From contig DEBE01000168.1 of the NCBI GenBank assembly GCA_002348425.1, forward strand, positions 1 to 12,474: a stretch of DNA of 12,474 nt, read 5' to 3'. The first letter of the stretch is position 1. The number at the start of each line of letters is the position of its first letter. Made by a program: the position numbers and the translations under genes. The stretch comes from Alphaproteobacteria bacterium UBA2964 (GTDB lineage Bacteria; Pseudomonadota; Alphaproteobacteria; MPNO01; UBA2964). Positions 7,060 through 12,474 of this stretch are shown here, in pieces. A model generated the notes under the pieces. That model had not been told where the DNA came from and did no database searches. It saw only the letters and a list, made by a program, of their open reading frames with translations.

Positions 7060-7065
7060 AGTTTT

Positions 7066-7095
7066 TGTTTTAAGATTGTTCAACCCGTTAAAACA
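7066..7095. terminator. Inverted repeat between converging genes, possible weak two-way terminator
   Basis: TGTTTTAA (7066-7073) and TTAAAACA (7088-7095) form an 8-base inverted repeat around a 14-base loop, spanning the meeting point of the two converging operons. The right arm lies in the last codons of the minus-strand gene. The stem is AT-rich with only one G-C pair per arm, so stability is low. The overlapping pair AACAAA (7051-7056) / TTTGTT (7064-7069) is an even weaker alternative. No better terminator is seen in the 20-base gap. Confidence 0.3.
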
Positions 7096-8150
7096 TTCTC
7101 ACGCAAAAGTTTGATTGCCTCGCCATAGTTTGGTCCAAGCTTCGCCAAACACACCTGTCCAAAATTTAACCGTTGTGCATCCTCCATTAATCCCAGTATC
7201 TGATCTTTGCATTCATCTGGTTCCCCTACTACGAAACAGCTTTTCACTGCTTCATCAGGTATTATCTCTGCAACTTGTGACACTGTTGCTCCATTACTGA
7301 ACGCCTCATCAACAGCTTTTACTAGGTTGGGCTCAACAAAATTTATTTGGAACTCGTCATCGGTGAAGCCCATCTGTTTCAAAGATATCAACATGTGGCT
7401 TACATAAGGTTTGGCAAATTGAAATGCGGCATCCCGGTCACGTGATATTGATACGTTTAACTCGCAGGTATCATATTGAGCGTTATTGGGTTGAAACTCT
7501 GATGAGAGCTTACGCGGCTGTTCAAGCATAAGTGCAAGGCGTCCGGTCCGGACAAGGGGAATATAATATCCCCCTATCAATATGCCATCCATGATTCGCG
7601 AGGCAATTTTCAAAATCCGCGGGCCATTGCCCCCAGAATAAAACCTTACTGGTGACCGTGGCTCAAACTCCAATTTGAATTCCCAATCGGGGTTCAGATG
7701 AAAATAAGAACCAATATTAGGGTAGTCTTTATAGTTTATTGTGCTTCCGGATAGGAGAGCTTTGATCGAAGAAACAGTTTCCTTGACCGCAGCTAAAGGT
7801 TTGACTGCTTCTACTTGGTTTCCAGCAATAGCGTGTGCTCCCCTAGCAATGCCGATGCTAAACTCCCTTCCGTCAGTCAATTCGGTTATCGTTGCGATGC
7901 TGTCTGCCAAGTCAACCGGATTACGAAAATAGGGTACAAGAATTGCAGTCCCGAGCTTTATAGGCACCTTAGCAGCGATAGCAGCCAATACAACAAATAT
8001 ATTACGGTGACATAGATTATCATTGACCCAGACTTGGTCAAAACCATGTTGATGTGCTGTTTCGGCTAGCCCAATTACTTGGGGTAATGTATAGTCATTG
8101 GCGATATGTAGAGTAAATTGGAGACCTATATCTCCATCGAAATGTTTCAT
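7080..8150 (-). CDS. Luciferase-like (LLM) flavin-dependent oxidoreductase
   Basis: This is a 356-residue TIM-barrel protein of the bacterial luciferase-like superfamily (PF00296). These use reduced FMN, or F420 in some lineages, for monooxygenation or hydride transfer. The family block runs from LGTAILVPYFRNPVDLA at 66-82 to TDGREFSIGIARG at 92-104. The substrate and flavin loop SGGNGPRILKIASRIMDGIL is at 172-191, and the C-terminal VGEPDECKDQI block is at 308-318. There is no signal peptide, so it is cytoplasmic. It is the last gene of the leftward hydrolase operon, and its ATG overlaps the TAA of the SGNH gene by one base (TAATG), a classic translational coupling. No separate flavin reductase is present, so reduced FMN would have to come from elsewhere if it is a two-component monooxygenase. 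An F420-dependent reductase is the main alternative. Confidence 0.87.
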   Translation of the reverse strand: MKHFDGDIGLQFTLHIANDYTLPQVIGLAETAHQHGFDQVWVNDNLCHRNIFVVLAAIAAKVPIKLGTAILVPYFRNPVDLADSIATITELTDGREFSIGIARGAHAIAGNQVEAVKPLAAVKETVSSIKALLSGSTINYKDYPNIGSYFHLNPDWEFKLEFEPRSPVRFYSGGNGPRILKIASRIMDGILIGGYYIPLVRTGRLALMLEQPRKLSSEFQPNNAQYDTCELNVSISRDRDAAFQFAKPYVSHMLISLKQMGFTDDEFQINFVEPNLVKAVDEAFSNGATVSQVAEIIPDEAVKSCFVVGEPDECKDQILGLMEDAQRLNFGQVCLAKLGPNYGEAIKLLRENVLTG

Positions 8151-9409
8151 TAGTTCTGTTTTCCCAAAAGTTCATCTATATTAACAGCCATACCCATCGC
8201 CTGATATCCAATACGGTTTGGGTGTAATAGGTCACCCGGACCGCCAATAGAAGAGTTGGGCACCATTTCAGACCTTAGTTGACCATCATTAATGTCAATG
8301 GTCACTTCGTCGAAATCAATAATAGCATCGAAAATGTCTGTAGAACGGACCCGGTCGTTGAAAGTCCTACGATGCTTGTCAACGGTTCGTCGTCCGTGGC
8401 CACTTGTTGTCGCATTGAGCGCTGAAGTTAGAGTTGAACCAATAACCCTTACACCAGGGATCTTCTGACGCATAATTTTCACTCCTTCGTTGATCCCATC
8501 AAATATGTCATCAGATGAAGCGTTACTGAAGCCCAAATCGTTTATTCCTTCGAGCCAAATTACAGTGGAAATACTCGACATGCTTATGACGTCGCGATCC
8601 AAACGGTCTAGAGCAGAAATTCCTCCCAGGCGATCTTCGGGAAAGGTATCTCCTTGTGGCCCAAGAATTTGATTACCGCCAATGCCTTGGTTTATTAGAG
8701 AGACTCTGTTTCCATATTTTGCGTTAAGTCTTCTTGCAACGACATCGGGCCAGCGGTCGTAGCCATTGATCGTAGAGCCCGACCCGTCAGAAATTGAGTC
8801 ACCAAAAACCAAAATGACTTTTGCAGGTTTATCCATTTTCATGTCCAGAGCATCAAGGAAAAACCATGAGGTTGTAGAGTAGGGGAAGGCTATTTCTTCT
8901 TCGGAGGCACAAAAGTCCCCTGAATTTTGATCAGACAGATAAGAGGTCTGCAGGGCTTTTGCATGGTAGGTCATGGGTCCACTCCGACCGTTAATGTGGA
9001 AGCTGACCGCTAGTTTTTGTCCTGCCAACAGTGGATCTTCCGTATTTTTTATAAAGTCCAATTCAACCGGGTCGCTGGTATGCCAATGGCCGGCTGGTAT
9101 GGTTACTTTTTTTGAACCATTAAAACTCACTTCCCGATTAGATTGCGGAAATATTGCGCTACTCATTAACTGTTGACCAACGAAAACACTTTCAAAGTTT
9201 ATGGGCATCGTTCCGTGTGCGTTAGATAGACGTATGCGGGCCTGTGTACCCCAGATATCCGGTCGAACAATCATACGAAAAGACTGACTGTAGGCACCCT
9301 GGTCTGGATTCGGGAAAACACTCGAAAGGTCAGGCTGTGCAGTTTCTCGGCCGTGGGGATATGGGCCTTGTGCGGATGCCGTCCATGCTGTTGCCCAGTT
9401 TTCTGACAT
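8150..9409 (-). CDS. SGNH/GDSL-family esterase with N-terminal beta domain
   Basis: This is a 419-residue two-part enzyme. Residues 1 to about 190 form a beta-rich domain starting NWATAWTASAQ, with RIRLSNAHGTMPI at 58-70, as in the larger GDSL esterases. The SGNH catalytic domain follows. Block I is FGDSISDG with nucleophile Ser205. The block II glycine is about Gly244 (GIGGNQIL), block III is GINDLG with Asn290, and block V is DLLHPNRIGY with Asp393 and His396. All four signature residues are present, so it should be an active ester or lactone hydrolase. Many relatives of this length are secreted, but I see no signal peptide, which implies an internal substrate. It sits between an alpha/beta hydrolase and a flavin oxygenase. 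An AAAGAG-like ribosome site overlaps the end of the upstream gene, about seven bases from the ATG. A natural role would be hydrolysis of an ester made by an oxygenase (inference). Confidence 0.88.
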   Translation of the reverse strand: MSENWATAWTASAQGPYPHGRETAQPDLSSVFPNPDQGAYSQSFRMIVRPDIWGTQARIRLSNAHGTMPINFESVFVGQQLMSSAIFPQSNREVSFNGSKKVTIPAGHWHTSDPVELDFIKNTEDPLLAGQKLAVSFHINGRSGPMTYHAKALQTSYLSDQNSGDFCASEEEIAFPYSTTSWFFLDALDMKMDKPAKVILVFGDSISDGSGSTINGYDRWPDVVARRLNAKYGNRVSLINQGIGGNQILGPQGDTFPEDRLGGISALDRLDRDVISMSSISTVIWLEGINDLGFSNASSDDIFDGINEGVKIMRQKIPGVRVIGSTLTSALNATTSGHGRRTVDKHRRTFNDRVRSTDIFDAIIDFDEVTIDINDGQLRSEMVPNSSIGGPGDLLHPNRIGYQAMGMAVNIDELLGKQN

Positions 9410-9421
9410 AATTTATCTCTT

Positions 9422-10663
9422 TCAGTAGGGTGTTGGATGCATCACACCTTTGCTATCAACGAGTATTCTTTCTGATAGAACAGGCTTGTCATCTATTCTG
9501 TCGCGAAGCCAATCATAGACTAAGCTTTCTCGATCTTCGCCAAGTTCACCAGATGCGGCATTCGCCATGCTGTGGTCAGCATCCTGATAAACCACCAGTC
9601 TTTTTGGCGCCTCAATTAATTCAAATAATTCGTAAGTATAATGGATAGGAGATAGTTGGTCGGCCTCGCCAGCAACAATCATATAGGGGCTGACAATGTC
9701 CTTTGCAATTTTTCGTAAGTCAAACTCTTTGCGAAATTCATCGAAGGCATTTTCATCCTCGTATCCCGCCATAAACATGAAACGAACTTTGAAAGTTGGC
9801 GAAGCTGTGTTGAAAATCGTATCGCATCCTGGTTCTTGGCATACCCCGGTGCCACAGTACCCTTTTATTTTATTTTTTAGACCTGCAGCTGCGACGGTTC
9901 CATAGTATGTTCCAAAACTTGAACCACGAATAACGATGCGTTCACCATCAATCTCATTTCGGGCCGTGAGCCAGTTTATGGCTGTTTCTGCGGCCTCGGA
10001 AAAATTGTCAGATGAAATGGTAATACCCCGGTTCCGGGTTTCCCCTTGCCCTGGGCCGTCGAGGGCAAGTACGGCCATACCTCTTTTTAGTGCAGAATCA
10101 CCGTGCAACGCGACCATATTTTCTTTACTGCCATCCATACCGCCAATGTGAAGAATACAAGGGAAGGGGTCATCTTTCACCGGGTTGGATGGCAAATGTA
10201 AAAAGGCCGAAAGGGCGGTGTCCTTGTAGGGGATATCTATGCGTTCAACAGGGTGAGGGGCGTAAGCTATGAATTTATCATAGCATGAAATCATTTTACT
10301 TTCCCATTTCAGATCTTCTTCGTTGATATCAAAGTACGGCCACTGGGCAGAGGCATAGAGTAGTGAGGCAATAAAGTAGTTTTCATAGGCTGATACAAAT
10401 CGACCTTCTTCTTCAAAGGCGCGAGCGATTTTTTCGCGCCGACTTCCCTCCCGGGCAAATTCGGGGCCAATATCATCAAATTTTTTCATTTTGGCGCCTG
10501 CCCTCCGAAATGATGCTACACCGGATGTTCCTCCGCGGCTTCCTTTACCACCGAGGCGTCCCTGGTCCCATTCGGGGCCGACAGTCTTGATTACCGAGTC
10601 TAAAAGCCAGCGTTGTTCTCGCCATCGTTTAGTACGGTTTTCCATACGTGCTGTCTTCAGCAT
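9422..10663 (-). CDS. Alpha/beta hydrolase resembling 2,6-dihydroxypseudooxynicotine hydrolase type
   Basis: This is a 413-residue alpha/beta-fold hydrolase with a helical N-terminal region. Residues 13 to about 110 begin RWREQRWLLDSVI and continue to the ENYFIASLLYASAQWP segment, which matches the cap helices of C-C or ester hydrolases related to the nicotine-pathway enzyme and FrsA-like proteins. The core has the oxyanion stretch HIGGMDGSKEN (172-182), DGPGQGET (202-209), nucleophile Ser249 in G247-S-S-F-G251, Asp335 in GEADQLSP and His364 in DADHSM, a complete triad. Members cleave C-C bonds next to a ketone, or esters. The ATG at 10663 is preceded by AAAAGGGGGAA, an ample ribosome site. 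A second ATG at residue 7 is possible. It is the first gene of the leftward three-gene operon, with 12 bases to the esterase. Residues 36-57 are glycine- and arginine-rich and look like a flexible insert. Confidence 0.85.
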   Translation of the reverse strand: MLKTARMENRTKRWREQRWLLDSVIKTVGPEWDQGRLGGKGSRGGTSGVASFRRAGAKMKKFDDIGPEFAREGSRREKIARAFEEEGRFVSAYENYFIASLLYASAQWPYFDINEEDLKWESKMISCYDKFIAYAPHPVERIDIPYKDTALSAFLHLPSNPVKDDPFPCILHIGGMDGSKENMVALHGDSALKRGMAVLALDGPGQGETRNRGITISSDNFSEAAETAINWLTARNEIDGERIVIRGSSFGTYYGTVAAAGLKNKIKGYCGTGVCQEPGCDTIFNTASPTFKVRFMFMAGYEDENAFDEFRKEFDLRKIAKDIVSPYMIVAGEADQLSPIHYTYELFELIEAPKRLVVYQDADHSMANAASGELGEDRESLVYDWLRDRIDDKPVLSERILVDSKGVMHPTPY

Positions 10664-10766
10664 TTATTCCCCCTTTTAATCAATTGCTTTTGAAGCGTAA
10701 GGTATATTTTACCAAGGTCAATACTGAGGACATGCGGCCAGTTTGATATTTGGTTTTGAAAGGGTT

Positions 10767-10781
10767 TATCATTGAATGATA
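10767..10781. promoter_or_regulatory. Perfect 7-1-7 palindrome, candidate operator
   Basis: TATCATT and AATGATA flank a single G. The left arm contains TATCAT, which is also a candidate -10 box for the amidase. A protein bound here would therefore compete with polymerase. AT-rich sequence yields such repeats by chance more often, so confidence is moderate. Confidence 0.38.
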
Positions 10782-10793
10782 CTAAAATAATCA

Positions 10794-10805
10794 AATTGAT
10801 CAATT
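10794..10805. promoter_or_regulatory. Perfect 12-base palindrome
   Basis: AATTGATCAATT reads the same on both strands. Its centre lies about 26 bases from the centre of the 10767-10781 palindrome, roughly two and a half helical turns. Related half-site TTGAT also appears reversed just upstream (ATCAA on the minus strand near 10790). It could be a second regulator site or simple AT-rich chance. Confidence 0.32.
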
Positions 10806-10895
10806 AACCAGAAGTTTTTGGGTATGATAATCTGGCGGTGTTTAGACGACTAAAATATTTGAGTTTCATAAAAAAGAATCGTACAGGGGGTCGAG

Positions 10896-12233
10896 ATGGT
10901 GCCAACAAGAAAATCTTATAGAGAAAGACATAAAGAACTTGACGCAGGTACGTATAAACCCAGTGATTTCTTAGAAGAGTGTTTGGAAAATATCTACGAA
11001 TTGGAGAAGGATATAGGCGCGTTTGTTGCAACAGATGAAGAAGGGGCACGCAAAGCAGCCGAGGCATCTAATGAACGTTGGCGAACCGGAAATGTCCTCT
11101 CGTTAGTTGATGGCATGCCCCTTTGTGTAAAAGATATAATGGAGACAGCATCGATGCCGACCCAGCAGGGTTCCGATCTTTTTGTTGGTTGGTCGGGAGG
11201 CAGAGATTGTGCAGCTGTATCTGCCCTAAAAGAAGCAGGAGCAATTATCTATGCAAAAGCGGTGACTACCGAATTTGCGGCGCAGCCCGCAAGGGGGACT
11301 CGTAACCCATGGGACTTGAGCAGGACGCCTGGTGGGTCGAGTAGTGGAACTGCCGCCTCTGTTGCCGCAGGCATGTTACCCGGAGGACTTGGCACGCAAG
11401 GCTTAGGTTCGACGCTGCGACCTGCAAGTTTTTGTGGAGTATTTGCTTTTAAACCCAGTTTCGGTGGGATTAATCGAGGCGGAAGTTTTGATACAATAAG
11501 CCAGAGCAGCAGTAGTACCATGGCCGCGACCCTAGAAGAAACTTGGGAAATTGCGCGGGCAATTACGGCTCGTGTGGGCGGAGATCCTGGATTTCTTGGA
11601 GTAACTGGATCCATGGAAGCTCCGGACGCACAATTACCTATTCGAGTTGCTATTCTAAAGACCGAAGGCTGGGACCGGACAGAGGAAGACGCAAAGTTGG
11701 CCTTAGAAAACTCCAGAGTAAAACTAGAAGCTGCAGGTGTTAAGGTAATTGATAGCCAATCCAGTGACACTGTTGATGAATTAGAGCGTCAATTAATTGG
11801 ATTAGTAGAGTTATCCGGAGGCCTAAATAATTGGGACTTCCGGTGGCCGTTAAATACTTATGCCCGAGATATGGATCGAGAAAAGTTAAGCGCAGAAGCT
11901 CGAGAACGACTTAAGCAGGCAGAGGCTATGACGCATGGGGACTATCAGGCACTCTTAAAACAGAGAGGGGACCTTAGATTGTTTTATGCTTCACTAAAAA
12001 ATGAATTTGATGTTTGTGTAACGTTGTCAGCACCGGGCCCCGCCCCTGTAGGTTTGAAGTGGACTGGCGATGCCGTTTATGCTGTTCCCTCCTCTGTTTT
12101 GGGTACACCTTCCTTCTCTCTACCGATATTGAAGTCAAACGGTTTACCGCTTGGTCTGCAGGTTATGGGATTTTCAGATCAAGATGAAAATGCGTTTGCA
12201 GCGGCAAGGGGTATATTAAATGTATTGCTATAG
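10896..12233 (+). CDS. Amidase-signature (AS) family amidohydrolase
   Basis: This is a 445-residue cytoplasmic enzyme of the amidase-signature family (GatA, fatty-acid amide hydrolase and relatives), which hydrolyses amides, or occasionally esters or ureas, with a Ser-cisSer-Lys triad. Lys79 lies in PLCVKDIMET, cis-Ser148 in TPGGSSSGTAASVAAG and nucleophile Ser172 in GLGSTLRPASFCGV. The 24-residue distance between the serines equals that in fatty-acid amide hydrolase (217 and 241). The segment normally reading GTD.GGS is GTQGLGS here, so the aspartate is Gln168 and the first glycine of the GGS pair is Leu170. The GxKPSFGGINRGG segment follows as usual. Length is ordinary, and it is unlikely to be GatA because no gatC or gatB lies near. 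It is transcribed alone, divergent from the hydrolase operon, with a strong AGGGGG ribosome site. The natural amide is unknown. Confidence 0.9.
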   Translation: MVPTRKSYRERHKELDAGTYKPSDFLEECLENIYELEKDIGAFVATDEEGARKAAEASNERWRTGNVLSLVDGMPLCVKDIMETASMPTQQGSDLFVGWSGGRDCAAVSALKEAGAIIYAKAVTTEFAAQPARGTRNPWDLSRTPGGSSSGTAASVAAGMLPGGLGTQGLGSTLRPASFCGVFAFKPSFGGINRGGSFDTISQSSSSTMAATLEETWEIARAITARVGGDPGFLGVTGSMEAPDAQLPIRVAILKTEGWDRTEEDAKLALENSRVKLEAAGVKVIDSQSSDTVDELERQLIGLVELSGGLNNWDFRWPLNTYARDMDREKLSAEARERLKQAEAMTHGDYQALLKQRGDLRLFYASLKNEFDVCVTLSAPGPAPVGLKWTGDAVYAVPSSVLGTPSFSLPILKSNGLPLGLQVMGFSDQDENAFAAARGILNVLL

Positions 12234-12474
12234 GTTTCCAATTACTTTTCCATTGCCGCAGTTAATTCTTATACAAGCCTTAATTTAAGGTCTCGTTCCT
12301 AAAACTAATACAGATTAAGGCACTAAATATCTGAATTTTATACCGCAATTTCTCCGGTTTTATGAAAATGTTTTATTGTGAGCCGGAAACACTTGGGTGT
12401 GGATAAAAAGTACTAGATTAAAGCCAAAAAAGTGGTAATTATTTTTTTATTAACTGGCTTTAAGTAATTATACA
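12234..12474. other. AT-rich noncoding tail
   Basis: No gene is seen in the last 241 bases on either strand; the few ATGs lead to very short frames. A perfect 6-1-6 palindrome, CCTTAA-T-TTAAGG, lies at 12278-12290, about 45 bases after the amidase stop. It is not followed by a T run, so it is not a classical terminator. A longer inverted repeat near the right edge is listed separately. Confidence 0.5.
12418..12463. repeat. 9-base inverted repeat with AT-rich interior
   Basis: TTAAAGCCA (12418-12426) and TGGCTTTAA (12455-12463) are exact reverse complements, separated by 28 bases that include a run of seven T. It could be a loose hairpin near the end of a transcript, or two half-sites of a regulator for a gene lying beyond the right edge. 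The T run is inside the loop and not after the stem, which argues against a standard terminator reading rightward. Confidence 0.4.

Larger units (their letters stand above)
10664..10895. promoter_or_regulatory. Divergent control region between hydrolase operon and amidase
   Basis: These 232 AT-rich bases hold no gene and must serve both the leftward hydrolase operon and the rightward amidase. Candidate rightward boxes are TTGATA (10743-10748) with TATCAT (10767-10772), spacer 18, and a second -10-like GATAAT at 10826-10831. On the minus strand TTGACC (reading from 10721 to 10716) resembles a -35, but no good -10 follows at normal spacing. Two palindromes (separate entries) lie between the possible start sites. 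AGGGGG at 10885-10890 is the amidase ribosome site, five bases before its ATG. Confidence 0.5.

Noticed and set aside
11249..11770. A 173-residue open frame on the minus strand inside the amidase gene
   Set aside because: It is proline- and serine-rich with no recognisable motif, and lies fully opposite a gene with an intact catalytic triad. It is best explained as a shadow frame.
10896..12233. GatA subunit of glutamyl-tRNA amidotransferase
   Set aside because: No gatB or gatC is nearby and the GTQGLGS segment departs from the usual GatA sequence.
12278..12290. CCTTAATTTAAGG as a terminator of the amidase gene
   Set aside because: The stem would be only five or six mostly A-T pairs and no T run follows, so a rho-independent terminator is not supported.
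1..12474. CRISPR array, mobile element or phage-defence system
   Set aside because: No regularly spaced repeats, transposase, integrase or nuclease-type proteins are visible. All complete genes are metabolic enzymes or a transporter.

Overview
The window is a dense, single-copy bacterial chromosome segment with no introns, short gaps, operon-like gene strings and recognisable Shine-Dalgarno sites. Base composition is moderate to AT-leaning. I see no rRNA, tRNA, CRISPR array, insertion sequence or phage gene. The gene types (Baeyer-Villiger monooxygenase, Rieske oxygenase, luciferase-like oxidoreductase, several ester or C-C hydrolases, amidase, amidohydrolases) fit an aerobic heterotroph that breaks down organic compounds. 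A Gram-negative, possibly marine proteobacterium is my best guess, but that is an impression from family flavour and not a demonstrated placement.

Layout. (1) Positions 2-139 (+) are the last 45 codons of an amidohydrolase-like gene running in from the left. (2) Positions 246-2084 (-) are a two-gene unit: an ACMSD/LigW-type metal-dependent amidohydrolase followed by a TauE/SafE-type membrane exporter. (3) A 344-base divergent control region (2085-2428) carries a perfect 13-base palindrome inside a candidate promoter. (4) Positions 2429-7059 (+) are a four-gene operon: type I Baeyer-Villiger monooxygenase, DapA/NAL-family lyase, Rieske oxygenase alpha subunit, extended-SDR epimerase/dehydrogenase, with gaps of 5, 12 and 24 bases. 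(5) Positions 7080-10663 (-) are a converging three-gene operon: alpha/beta hydrolase, SGNH/GDSL esterase, luciferase-like monooxygenase; the last pair overlaps by one base. (6) A second divergent control region (10664-10895) holds two palindromes. (7) Positions 10896-12233 (+) are an amidase-signature enzyme. (8) The right end (12234-12474) is noncoding and AT-rich, with an inverted repeat.

How they may work together (inference). The set reads as an oxygenolytic breakdown pathway. The Rieske enzyme would hydroxylate or O-demethylate a ring. The Baeyer-Villiger enzyme would convert a ketone to an ester or lactone. The esterase and alpha/beta hydrolase would open it, the amidohydrolase might decarboxylate a product, and the DapA-family enzyme could split off or dehydrate a 2-oxo acid. 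The luciferase-like enzyme is a second flavin-dependent oxidation step, the amidase may release an acid from an amide, and the exporter could remove an anionic product. No transcription regulator, ferredoxin, Rieske reductase or substrate importer lies in the window, so those parts must be encoded elsewhere. The substrate cannot be read from the sequence.
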